A stretch of DNA of 33,914 nt. Origin: an uncultured Erysipelothrix sp. (lineage in GTDB: Bacteria > Bacillota_I > Bacilli_A > Erysipelotrichales > Erysipelotrichaceae). The stretch spans positions 1 through 33,914 of the forward strand of contig CANRNG010000011.1 in assembly GCA_947631935.1 (NCBI GenBank), given 5' to 3'. The notes under the pieces are model-generated. The model was not told the DNA's origin. It worked only from the letters and a program-made list of their open reading frames with translations, and made no database searches. The position numbers were made by a program, and so were the translations under genes. Position 1 is the first letter of the stretch. Each line of letters opens with the position of its first letter. Shown one piece after another: positions 16,795-25,779 of this stretch.

Positions 16795-17829
16795 TTAGTT
16801 TGAGGCGATTAACTTACTCCATAAATCCCCTAAGATAACCTTAGTTTCAGCATTGTAGTAAAATTCTTCATCCTTATCATAATTTGTTCGGGGTAGATAG
16901 GCATCAATACCAGCATAGTCATCATTTGCAATCTTTTGTGCAACTGATGAAATGGGACTGGTGTAACCCACTTTAACCGAAATGGCTTCTTGATTTTCAG
17001 CCTCTAAAATGTAGTTAATGAAAGTATGGGCAAGCTCTGAATTGGGAGCATCCTTTGGAATGACCATCGCATCAATCCATACGTTGGTTCCTTGGTGAGG
17101 CTCAATATAATCCAAATCATCATTCACACTGAGTACATAGGTTGCATCACCAGAGTACATGATTGCGATATCTTTCTCGCCTGCTTCCATGCCATCAATG
17201 ACATAATCATCCACATAAACAGGGTTAACTTCTCTTTTCATTGCTACAAGCCACTCATAAGCAGCATTCAACTCTTGTTCATTTTCTGTGTTCATTGAAT
17301 AGCCCAAAGCCTTTAAAGCAACCATGAAAGCATCCCGTTCTGAGTTGTAGAAAAAGATACGATCTGTATACTGGGTATCGCGTAGAATATCCCATCCTTT
17401 GGCTTCAACTTCAGATGGAGAAATCACATTCTTGTTATAAACAAGACCCACAGAACCCACAAAGTAAGGCACTGTATATTTATTTTCAGGATCAAAATGA
17501 CGGTCTCTATATTCTGCATCAATATTCACTGCATTGGGAATTTTAGAAAAATCCAGTTCCATCAGTTTATCCTCTTCAATCAAACGTTGAATCATATAAT
17601 CAGAAGGTATTAAAACATCATAACTTTCACTGGCGATTTTCGTATACATATCTTCATTGGAAAAGAAGTTATCGTACTGTACACGGACACCATATTCCGC
17701 TTCAAAAGCATAAATTACATCTTCGTCAATATACTCACCCCAGTTATAAACACGAAGTACTGGTTTATCACTGCTTCCACACCCAACTAAGATGAGAAGC
17801 ACAACAAAAATTGATAATATTTTTTTCAT
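16795..17829 (-). CDS. potD: Spermidine/putrescine-binding lipoprotein
   Basis: MKKILSIFVVLLILVGCGSSDKPVLRVYNWGEYIDEDVIYAFEAEYGVRVQYDNFFSNEDMYTKI: PotD family with lipobox. Start MKKILS at 17829 has AAAGGAAC upstream; ORF track start is 17844. Confidence 0.93.
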   Translation of the reverse strand: MKKILSIFVVLLILVGCGSSDKPVLRVYNWGEYIDEDVIYAFEAEYGVRVQYDNFFSNEDMYTKIASESYDVLIPSDYMIQRLIEEDKLMELDFSKIPNAVNIDAEYRDRHFDPENKYTVPYFVGSVGLVYNKNVISPSEVEAKGWDILRDTQYTDRIFFYNSERDAFMVALKALGYSMNTENEQELNAAYEWLVAMKREVNPVYVDDYVIDGMEAGEKDIAIMYSGDATYVLSVNDDLDYIEPHQGTNVWIDAMVIPKDAPNSELAHTFINYILEAENQEAISVKVGYTSPISSVAQKIANDDYAGIDAYLPRTNYDKDEEFYYNAETKVILGDLWSKLIASN

Positions 17830-17840
17830 AAATGTTCCTT

Positions 17841-18659
17841 TCATTGCGCACCCAGCGCTTTTTTACTGGTGTTTTTTCGTAATACTGGCACCAAATTGAT
17901 AATAATTAAGAATACAGATACCACCCCAACCATGATGGTACTTAAAGCATTGACCGATGGGTTAATGCGTTTAGACATGGTATACACTAAGATTGAAATA
18001 TTCTTAACACCATTGCCTGTTACAAAGTACGAAATCACAAAGTCATCAAAGGACATGGTAAAGGCAAGTAACGATGCAGAAATAACGGCTGGCATAATCT
18101 GAGGAATGATAACCTTGATTAAGGCTTGAAGCGGCGTAGCGCCCAAGTCCATGGCAGCATCTGCAAGGTTTTTATCAAGCTTTCTAAGCTTGGGTAAGAC
18201 GGTTAAGATTACATAAGGAATACTGAAGGCAATATGCGCCAACAACATCGTAATGAATCCCTTTGGCACTTTAAAGGCAATAAATAACAACATCAAACCA
18301 ATGGCTGTCACAATTTCTGGATTCATAATGGGAAGGTTGTTGATTTGTAAGATCACATTACGCACAAGTTTCTTTGAATTAATCAATCCAATGGCTGTTA
18401 AGGTACCAATGATGGTTGAAACAACGGTTGAAATTAATGCGATCGAGATTGAAACCTGAACTGCGCCCATGATTTCCCGATTGTTGAACAGCTCCTCATA
18501 CCATCTCAATGAGAAGGTATTAAAATGAGTCAAAGATTTCGTTGAATTAAATGAGAAGACAATCATAATAAGAATTGGCAAATAAAAGAACAATAACATC
18601 AAGGATAAACTCACAAAGCGGGTCATCCGATAATTTTTACTTCCAACCATATGAATCAC
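17841..18659 (-). CDS. potC: Spermidine/putrescine ABC permease
   Basis: YLPILIMIVFSFNSTKS...LRWYEELFNN...AAMDLGATPLQALIKVIIPQIMPAVISASLLAFTMSFDDFVISYF. Confidence 0.93.
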   Translation of the reverse strand: MIHMVGSKNYRMTRFVSLSLMLLFFYLPILIMIVFSFNSTKSLTHFNTFSLRWYEELFNNREIMGAVQVSISIALISTVVSTIIGTLTAIGLINSKKLVRNVILQINNLPIMNPEIVTAIGLMLLFIAFKVPKGFITMLLAHIAFSIPYVILTVLPKLRKLDKNLADAAMDLGATPLQALIKVIIPQIMPAVISASLLAFTMSFDDFVISYFVTGNGVKNISILVYTMSKRINPSVNALSTIMVGVVSVFLIIINLVPVLRKNTSKKALGAQ

Positions 18660-19480
18660 TCCTTCTCTTCTCTTTCAAATCGGTTGGCCAAACTCATAGA
18701 GAACATAATCACTACGGCCATAATCAATGAAATGGCAGAACCAAAGTTCCAATTACCAATTTGAACAAATTGTTTTTCAATTAAGTTACCAATCAAAGCA
18801 TAACCCCCGCCCCCTAGAAGTTGCGGAATAACAAAGGTACTGACCGCAGGTAAGAATACCAGCGTAATCCCAGAAATCACACCACTTAAAGAAAGTGGAA
18901 AGATAACCTTTGTGAAAGTATTAAAGCGATTGGCCCCCAAGTCATAACTCGCTTCAATTAAGGAGTCATCCATACGACTCAAGACGGTATAGATTTGAAG
19001 AATCATAAAGGGCAAAAAGTTATAAACCATTCCCAAAATAACCGCAAAATCTGTATACATCATCTTGATGGGACCCAATCCAAAGAATCCCAGGAAAGTA
19101 TTGATTAAACCCCCATCAGCCAACAAACTCATCCATGCATAAGTACGAATTAACATATTTATCCACATGGGGATGGTGACCATTAAGATCAGTAAGGTCT
19201 GCTTTTTTTCAGATTGTCTTGAAATAATAAAAGCCAGAGGATAGCCCAAGATTAAACTGATTAAGGTGGTCACAAAGGCTATTTGTAGGGACTTCCACAA
19301 AACCGAAATAAAGACGGGGTCAAAGAATTTTCTAAAGTGTTCTAATGTAAATCTAATTTGAATGATATCGCCAGATTGACTGGATGTAAATGCATAAAAT
19401 GCAATCAACAACATTGGAATAATCAACAACAACGCAATCCAGACAAAGTATGGGATGATCAGTTTACGATAAACCTTCAT
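18656..19480 (-). CDS. potB: Spermidine/putrescine ABC permease
   Basis: IIPMLLIAFYAF...MLIRTYAWMSLL...EASYDLGANRFNTFTKVIFPLSLSGVISGITLVFLPAVSTFVIPQLLGGG. Confidence 0.93.
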   Translation of the reverse strand: MKVYRKLIIPYFVWIALLLIIPMLLIAFYAFTSSQSGDIIQIRFTLEHFRKFFDPVFISVLWKSLQIAFVTTLISLILGYPLAFIISRQSEKKQTLLILMVTIPMWINMLIRTYAWMSLLADGGLINTFLGFFGLGPIKMMYTDFAVILGMVYNFLPFMILQIYTVLSRMDDSLIEASYDLGANRFNTFTKVIFPLSLSGVISGITLVFLPAVSTFVIPQLLGGGGYALIGNLIEKQFVQIGNWNFGSAISLIMAVVIMFSMSLANRFEREEKE

Positions 19481-20524
19481 CTAGTATGCCTCCATTTTTT
19501 GCATAACGTGAAGATCTTCAGGACCAAACAAGATTCCAACTTCAGATCCTTCCTCTGCTGATTTAGTAGAATGGATTGTAAACTCACGATAGTCTGTTTG
19601 AACCAACATTTCATAATGAACCCCTTTAAAGATGATGGAATCAACCACACCCACAAAACGACCTTGGTCTGGAGAAACGATTTCAATGTCTTCTGGACGA
19701 ATCACAATATCCACAGGTTCCATGGGGTCAAACCCAAAGTCAACACATTCAAACTGGACATCATCAAATTCCACCCAATAATCTTTAATCATGGTGCCCT
19801 CCATAATATTTGAGTCACCAATAAAGTCAGCCACAAATTTATTTTCAGGTTCATTATAAATATCAGTAGGAGATCCAATTTGTTGGATTTCACCCGCATT
19901 CATAACCACAATTTTATCACTCATGGTCAAAGCTTCTTCTTGGTCGTGGGTTACATAAATAAAGGTAATCCCCACATCTTGTTGAATTGATTTTAACTCA
20001 TGTTGCATTTCCTTACGCAACTTTAAATCCAAGGCACCCAGTGGTTCATCCAAGAGTAAAACCATCGGTTCGTTCACAAGGGCTCTGGCAATGGCGATCC
20101 GTTGTTGTTGCCCTCCAGAGAGTTGGTTGATATCACGATTCTCAAATCCACTCAACCCAACCAAATCAAGCATTCTACGGACCTTTTGGTCAATCACATC
20201 TTTGGATTCTTTTTTAATGTGCAATCCAAACGCAATATTGTCATAGACGTTCATATGAGGAAAAAGTGCATACCGTTGAAAGACGGTATTGACTTCTCTT
20301 TTATGGGGTGGTGTATTTGAAATTTCAATTTCATCAAAATAGACTTCCCCAGAGTTTTGTTCCAAAAAACCACCCAAGATTCTCAGTAAAGTTGTTTTAC
20401 CACATCCAGAGGGTCCTAAAAGGGTTACAAATTCATTCTCATAGATATCTAAGTTAATCCCTTTTAAAACAATCATATCCTCAAAACTTTTCACAATATT
20501 TCTAAATTCAATTAATTTTCTCAT
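19481..20524 (-). CDS. potA: Spermidine/putrescine ABC ATPase
   Basis: [55 protein letters not shown]-terminal TOBE-like domain; first transporter gene of the pot operon. Confidence 0.94.
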   Translation of the reverse strand: MRKLIEFRNIVKSFEDMIVLKGINLDIYENEFVTLLGPSGCGKTTLLRILGGFLEQNSGEVYFDEIEISNTPPHKREVNTVFQRYALFPHMNVYDNIAFGLHIKKESKDVIDQKVRRMLDLVGLSGFENRDINQLSGGQQQRIAIARALVNEPMVLLLDEPLGALDLKLRKEMQHELKSIQQDVGITFIYVTHDQEEALTMSDKIVVMNAGEIQQIGSPTDIYNEPENKFVADFIGDSNIMEGTMIKDYWVEFDDVQFECVDFGFDPMEPVDIVIRPEDIEIVSPDQGRFVGVVDSIIFKGVHYEMLVQTDYREFTIHSTKSAEEGSEVGILFGPEDLHVMQKMEAY

Positions 20525-20543
20525 AGGTTGATGCTCCTTTTAT

Positions 20544-21077
20544 TTAAAAGATAGGGGGTGTACACACCCAAAGTAATTTCGCAGTTTGTTTATGTGTATT
20601 TTCAAAATAATGGGTTCGCTCCCCTTTAATATAAAAGGTTTGTCCCTTTGCTAAAGTTAAGTGTTCATCTCCATTAATCAACACCAATTTCCCTTCCAAC
20701 ACATAACCAAATTCTTCACCTTCATGCGGTAAAACCTCAAAGGATTCGCCACCTTGGCATAATTCCAGTAGAATCGGTTCCATGTCATTTTTTTGGGCAT
20801 TGGGTACAATCCACGTAATTTTGGAATGTTCCTTTTCATCTATAAAGTAATCTTCATGGGTAAAGATAACCTGCGCATCACTTTCTTCCTTAAAGAAAGT
20901 TGACAAGTCCATCCCCAAAGCTTCCACAATATCACGCAAAGTTGAAATTGAGGGTGATGTTAAATCATTTTCTATTTGAGAAAGAAAACCCTTTGTGAGT
21001 TCACAACGACTCGCCAACTCTTCCAATGTCAAATTATTTTGAACACGGTATTTTCTAACCTTTTTCCCGATTTCCAT
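20544..21077 (-). CDS. XRE-family regulator with C-terminal cupin (PuuR-like), probable pot-operon regulator
   Basis: GKKVRKYRVQNNLTLEELASRCELTKGFLSQIENDLTSPSISTLRDIVEAL HTH; LPHEGEEFGYVLEGKLVLINGDEHLTLAKGQTFYIKGERTHYFEN cupin. Confidence 0.92.
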   Translation of the reverse strand: MEIGKKVRKYRVQNNLTLEELASRCELTKGFLSQIENDLTSPSISTLRDIVEALGMDLSTFFKEESDAQVIFTHEDYFIDEKEHSKITWIVPNAQKNDMEPILLELCQGGESFEVLPHEGEEFGYVLEGKLVLINGDEHLTLAKGQTFYIKGERTHYFENTHKQTAKLLWVCTPPIF

Positions 21078-21088
21078 GGATACCCTCC

Positions 21089-21132
21089 TTGTTTACCTTT
21101 ACTAAACTAATTGTTTTGTAAAGCAAAACTAA
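21089..21132 (-). promoter_or_regulatory. Two tandem 22-bp operator-like repeats upstream of the XRE-cupin gene
   Basis: Minus strand TTAGTTTTGCTTTACAAAACAA then TTAGTTTAGTAAAGGTAAACAA, directly abutting; each has inverted GTTT..AAAC arms. Confidence 0.7.
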
Positions 21133-21136
21133 GATT

Positions 21137-21164
21137 ATTATACACAAGATTATTTTAAATGCAA
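21137..21164 (-). promoter_or_regulatory. Promoter for the XRE-cupin/potABCD operon
   Basis: Minus strand TTGCAT (21159-21164), 16-nt spacer, TATAAT (21137-21142), just upstream of the tandem repeats. Confidence 0.6.
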
Positions 21165-21182
21165 TACCCTTTGCCTAGATAA

Positions 21183-21210
21183 TAAAAAAAACCAGCATTT
21201 CTTGCTGGTT
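21183..21210 (-). terminator. Intrinsic terminator of trxA
   Basis: Minus strand AACCAGCA-agaaa-TGCTGGTT followed by a T run. Confidence 0.9.
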
Positions 21211-21219
21211 CAGGGCTTA

Positions 21220-21525
21220 TTAAGCGCCTTTAATAAATTTAATGACTTCTGGTTTTGGCATAAATCCTGCACGTCTGTTAACAGGCTTACCATCTTTAAA
21301 CAAAATCATGGTTGGAATAGACATTACATCAAATCTTTGTGCCAATTCACCATCAGCGTCAACATCAACTTTGATGATGGTAACTTCTTCACGCAACTCT
21401 TCTTGTACATCTTTTAGAATTGGAGCGATCATTTTACAGGGTCCACACCAATCGGCATAGAAATCCACAAGTACAACGCCATCTTTAACTTTATCATTAA
21501 AATTATTTTTATTTACGACTTCCAT
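21220..21525 (-). CDS. trxA: Thioredoxin
   Basis: [20 protein letters not shown] active site; 101 aa; GGAGG RBS. Confidence 0.97.
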   Translation of the reverse strand: MEVVNKNNFNDKVKDGVVLVDFYADWCGPCKMIAPILKDVQEELREEVTIIKVDVDADGELAQRFDVMSIPTMILFKDGKPVNRRAGFMPKPEVIKFIKGA

Positions 21526-21586
21526 CTTACAAATCCTCCTTGTATTTCGTTTCTAATTATAGCACAAATAATTTTGAATTAAATTA

Positions 21587-22462
21587 TTATGCCTTAGAGG
21601 GTACACGTAGATTTAAATACTTGGGTAAGACTTCAATTTCAATTGAATTCGTTTTAAGCACTTCACCATCACAACCCACTACCAGGGCTTGTTCACTTCT
21701 AACTTCAAGTTTTTTAATTTTCTCATAAGTCACTTCAGGTAAACCCAAATGATTTCCCTTCATGTACTTAGGCAATAAACTCAAAGCTCTTAAAAACGTA
21801 ACCGGAGCCACATGACATAAATCCAAGTATCCATCATCTAAAGAGGCATCAGGGGCACTTTTAAAACCATTCCCATAATACTTGCCATTCATCACCGACA
21901 AAAGCGCAATGGCAGTCGGTTCAAAATCATCGTCTTTTTTAATCTCAAATGGATACGGTTTGATTGAAAACACTTCAATCAAGGCTGCAATTAAGTACAC
22001 AAATTTTCTTGAGATAAACTTATATCGCATTTTATTTGCCCGCATATTGATATCAGCATCAATCCCCACATTGGTACAATTCAAAAATAAATCGCCATTC
22101 ATTTTACCCACATCAATTTTTCGAACATCACCATGAAGGACCGTTTGTTCGATCATTTCAATTAATTTTGATTTATCCCCAATCATCTTATAGAAATCAT
22201 TGCCGGTCCCCGTAGGAATGACACCCATAACGGCATCTTTATGAAGACCATTTAAAACTTCATGGGCTGTCCCATCGCCCCCAACAGCATAGACAATCGC
22301 ATCTTGGCCCGCTTCATGAGCCAAAGCTTTCGCGTGTCCAATATATTCCGTATACTTAATTTCATAATCTAAATTTTCTTGTTTCATTAACCAACTCAAA
22401 AGTTGGCGGTAAGATCCATCTCCTGAGATTGGGTTAATTATAAATACATGTTTCAAACGCAT
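21587..22462 (-). CDS. Diacylglycerol/lipid kinase family protein (DgkB/YegS-like)
   Basis: FIINPISGDGSYRQLL, VYAVGGDGTAHEVLNGL, GVIPTGTGNDFYKMIG: DAGK catalytic motifs. Confidence 0.93.
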   Translation of the reverse strand: MRLKHVFIINPISGDGSYRQLLSWLMKQENLDYEIKYTEYIGHAKALAHEAGQDAIVYAVGGDGTAHEVLNGLHKDAVMGVIPTGTGNDFYKMIGDKSKLIEMIEQTVLHGDVRKIDVGKMNGDLFLNCTNVGIDADINMRANKMRYKFISRKFVYLIAALIEVFSIKPYPFEIKKDDDFEPTAIALLSVMNGKYYGNGFKSAPDASLDDGYLDLCHVAPVTFLRALSLLPKYMKGNHLGLPEVTYEKIKKLEVRSEQALVVGCDGEVLKTNSIEIEVLPKYLNLRVPSKA

Positions 22463-22497
22463 CTTCCTTTATCCTTCAACTATTCAGTTGGATCATC

Positions 22498-24408
22498 TTA
22501 TTCAGTATCTTCTGGTGCACCCTCATCATCGACTTCATCATTAGGTTCAGGTGTATCATCAGGTTCAGGTGTATCATCAATATATTCAACCTCAATCAAT
22601 AAGTACCCATAGGGTTCTGAATATTCCCCCGAGGCCACACTTTGGTAAATAACAACATTATCTTGTGTTCCTGAAATCAATTGTATCTCTAAAGTCACAT
22701 TGTTTTCAAGCGCCCAGCTTTCAACAACACTGGGACTTTGTCCAATAAAGTTGGGAATCACAAAGAATGTTGGTTCTGGTTCAGGTTCTGGTTCTGGTTC
22801 AGGCTCCACTGTATCTGGCTGTACATCATTAAGTAAAGGCGTACCCACATATTTATAAATATTGGTGTCTACATCAAATTTATAAGGGTGGTTTAAACTG
22901 AATGAAAAAGCCGTTTCCAAGGGATTTTTAATCTCTGTAGATAAGTTAGCGTGAATAATGGATTTGATATCTTCAACTGAATTTCTATAGGGCACGACCA
23001 CACTCATACCATTCACAAAGGGGGTGGTTCCATAAATCTGGGTGTTTTGAATCACAAAAGTATTCATCGCATCCACAGGCGAGGCCGCAATATTATTAAG
23101 CGCAAGACCCATTAAAGGAGAAATATCTCGACTCACCGATAAGTTCATCACGATATTGCTTTCGGCGGCACGTAATACTTGGATTAAGGTCTCAACATTG
23201 GTCTTAGACTCAGCAATAATTTTATTTGCAAGTTCCTTAATAACATATTGTTGGTTTAACTGACGTTGGAAATCACCATTCGCAAAATGATATCTTTCAC
23301 GCGCAAAGGTAATCACCTGATATCCATTTAAAAGATTCTTTCCAGCTGGAACTTGAACTTCATGGAATTCACGGGGATTATCTTCTTTGGGTAGTGATCC
23401 ACCAAAGGCTATAGGACTGTCAATTTCCAACCCACCCAATACATCAACAATCTTAACCAAAGCATAAAAATCTGTTTCAAAGTAGAAATCAATTTCAACA
23501 TCAAACAAATCCTCCACCGTTTCGATGGTACAATTACGTGAGATACTTCTGGAATGTGTTAATTTATCAAAAACAACACCGCGATAACAACTGATTGGAA
23601 TATAAGAATCCCGCGCAATTGAAGTCATGGTAATATGAAGTGTTTTGGGATTAACCGTTGCCAAAATAATGGAATCGGCTAAGTTTTCATTAATCCCCAA
23701 CATTAAAATTGTAAAGGGTTCGTCCAAGACGCTGGTAGTCTCTTTGCCATTGCCACTCACTTTTAAATCAAATTTATGAATAACCTCGGCATTATGTAAT
23801 AATTCTTGAGATTCCGCATCCATACTCTCAGCATAATTCATAAATTGAATCGGAAGCACCGCAACATCCAGTAAAGTATCATCCAAGAAATCATTTAATA
23901 AATCTTGGTAAGTATCATACTCCACCAATGAAACCGCGTTAGAATACTGCGCCACTTCTGTTTCCAAGGCAGTTACCACCACATCACTACTGGCCACATA
24001 GCCAATGGCATGTTCATCGCTTAATGTTGTCATATGTAAATTTGGATCTAAGCTTAGAAAATTAAACGAAACCAATTCTGAATTATCCAAATCAATTAAA
24101 GCATCAACCGAACTGTTTAATCGTGTGAGATAGAAAGAAGATACCCCGAGTAAAAGTCCCCAAATGACAGAAAACACCACAAAGGTTTTTCTAACAAATT
24201 TAACACGATATCCAAATCCAAGGATAAATAATACGTTCACGATCAAGGCTAAAACCACAATCGCACTTACAATCATTAAGAAAATTTTACGGGATACTGA
24301 AACGTACTTACCAATGTTTACCAAAAGTAAAATGGTCAGTGCGTTGATAATTAAAGACAAAACAATACCCGTAAGCGGATGATTGAAAAATTTAGATTTC
24401 TTATTCAT
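22498..24408 (-). CDS. LytR-CpsA-Psr (LCP) family protein with C-terminal PASTA-like domain and acidic repetitive tail
   Basis: N-terminal TM helices; LCP core FTILMLGINENLADSIILATVNPKTLHITMTSIARDSYIPI...LLNGYQVITFARERYHFANGDFQRQLNQQYVIKEL; EPEPEPEPEPEP linker; FVIPNFIGQSPSVVESWALENNVTLEIQ...VVIYQSVASGE PASTA-like. Confidence 0.88.
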   Translation of the reverse strand: MNKKSKFFNHPLTGIVLSLIINALTILLLVNIGKYVSVSRKIFLMIVSAIVVLALIVNVLFILGFGYRVKFVRKTFVVFSVIWGLLLGVSSFYLTRLNSSVDALIDLDNSELVSFNFLSLDPNLHMTTLSDEHAIGYVASSDVVVTALETEVAQYSNAVSLVEYDTYQDLLNDFLDDTLLDVAVLPIQFMNYAESMDAESQELLHNAEVIHKFDLKVSGNGKETTSVLDEPFTILMLGINENLADSIILATVNPKTLHITMTSIARDSYIPISCYRGVVFDKLTHSRSISRNCTIETVEDLFDVEIDFYFETDFYALVKIVDVLGGLEIDSPIAFGGSLPKEDNPREFHEVQVPAGKNLLNGYQVITFARERYHFANGDFQRQLNQQYVIKELANKIIAESKTNVETLIQVLRAAESNIVMNLSVSRDISPLMGLALNNIAASPVDAMNTFVIQNTQIYGTTPFVNGMSVVVPYRNSVEDIKSIIHANLSTEIKNPLETAFSFSLNHPYKFDVDTNIYKYVGTPLLNDVQPDTVEPEPEPEPEPEPTFFVIPNFIGQSPSVVESWALENNVTLEIQLISGTQDNVVIYQSVASGEYSEPYGYLLIEVEYIDDTPEPDDTPEPNDEVDDEGAPEDTE

Positions 24409-25099
24409 GAGTGACCTCCACGACCATGGGTAAGTTTTTTTCGTTCATCATTAGAATAACGGTAGCCGATTGATCATAGACCGATGTATCAAATGAATTT
24501 GTTGAAACATAAGACCAATTTAAAACAACCTCGATCGCATCATGATAGTCACCATCGCGATAACGTCCGGTAACTTCATCATATATTTCTTCCGCACCTT
24601 CATCATCAAAAACGAAAAAGTCGATGGCTTCTTTTGAAACTACAGAAATATCCGAAACTTCCAAAGTGCCACTAAGACCCCCATTGTTGAGATAATAGTA
24701 CAAATCTTGGTATAAATTGACTTGGGCAGATTGATAGACGTTGACTTGCATAGATTCAATAATAAATTGAATCCCACCCACATCATTCATTCTAAATTTG
24801 TTGGTCCAAGTATAAAAGTCTGCCACAAAGTTTTGTGCGACCAAGGCAGATACATCTAAATCATTTCGAGGTGACGTCTCGATGGCTTCTTTTAATGCTG
24901 CATAAAGTTCTTTTTGGTAATCGGTAGCATTATTTCTAATGGAATAGTAATCATCTTTGACGATATTGGTTTGGTCAATATCTGTATTACTGGTCCAGGT
25001 TTTATAGACATAAAAGCCACCTACCAATAAAATTATTAGAGAAGAGATACTGCCAATTAGAATTAATGCTTTTTTTTGTTGATTTATTTCTGTTCGCAT
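24401..25099 (-). CDS. Membrane-anchored extracytoplasmic protein of unknown function, coupled to the LCP gene
   Basis: One N-terminal TM helix (KKALILIGSISSLIILLVGGFYVYKTW) followed by ~200 aa of soluble domain; ends 8 bp inside the LCP gene start. Confidence 0.75.
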   Translation of the reverse strand: MRTEINQQKKALILIGSISSLIILLVGGFYVYKTWTSNTDIDQTNIVKDDYYSIRNNATDYQKELYAALKEAIETSPRNDLDVSALVAQNFVADFYTWTNKFRMNDVGGIQFIIESMQVNVYQSAQVNLYQDLYYYLNNGGLSGTLEVSDISVVSKEAIDFFVFDDEGAEEIYDEVTGRYRDGDYHDAIEVVLNWSYVSTNSFDTSVYDQSATVILMMNEKNLPMVVEVTHE

Positions 25100-25122
25100 G
25101 CAAACACCTCATTTTCGTATTT

Positions 25123-25150
25123 ATTCTATTGAAATATAAAAACTTGTCAA
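25123..25150 (-). promoter_or_regulatory. Promoter for the 24401-25099 / LCP operon
   Basis: Minus strand consensus TTGACA (25145-25150), 16-nt spacer, TAGAAT (25123-25128). Confidence 0.6.
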
Positions 25151-25207
25151 TATTATTCGCAAAACTCCCTTATTATCACATATAATATATAAAAGGAGGT
25201 ACTCTTA

Positions 25208-25756
25208 ATGAACAACATATTAATCATTTCAGACATTCATGGTAGTCACCAAAGACTCATGGATGCACTCAATACACCCCATGAATATGATATGCTAATT
25301 TTAGTTGGAGATTTCTTATATCATGGGCCCAGAAATCCTATTTTAGAAGATTACAACCCACAAGCTGTGGCAGATCAACTCAATGCCATCGATAAGCCCA
25401 TCCTTGCGGTTAGGGGGAATTGCGATGCAGAGGTTGACCAATGGTTGCTTAATTTCCCAATGATGCAAGATTATACTATCACCACAATCCAAAACTTAAA
25501 GGTATACATCACGCATGGTCATATTGTAGAGCCCAAAGATGCACCCACAACTAAGGCAGATATCTTTATCTCAGGACATACCCATATACCAGGATTTACC
25601 CAAAATGAAATGACTGTTTGTCTGAATCCAGGTTCCATTTCCCTACCAAAGGAAAATCATCCCAATACCTATGCTATCTTTCATGAAAATGAGATTGTGA
25701 TTTATGATCTTAAACATAAACCCTATCTCACATTTAAAATAGAGGACTTGATTTAA
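25208..25756 (+). CDS. YfcE/MJ0936-family metallophosphoesterase
   Basis: LIISDIHGSHQRLMDAL, LVGDFLYHGPRNP, VRGNCDAEVDQ, VYITHGHI, ISGHTHIPGF, LNPGSISLPK. Confidence 0.95.
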   Translation: MNNILIISDIHGSHQRLMDALNTPHEYDMLILVGDFLYHGPRNPILEDYNPQAVADQLNAIDKPILAVRGNCDAEVDQWLLNFPMMQDYTITTIQNLKVYITHGHIVEPKDAPTTKADIFISGHTHIPGFTQNEMTVCLNPGSISLPKENHPNTYAIFHENEIVIYDLKHKPYLTFKIEDLI

Positions 25757-25767
25757 TCAATTCCTCT
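25741..25767. terminator. Near-perfect hairpin spanning the yfcE-like stop, possible weak bidirectional terminator
   Basis: AGAGGA-c-TTGATT-t-AATCAA-t-TCCTCT; located between convergent genes. T tracts are weak. Confidence 0.5.
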
Positions 25768-25779
25768 AACATTATAACC

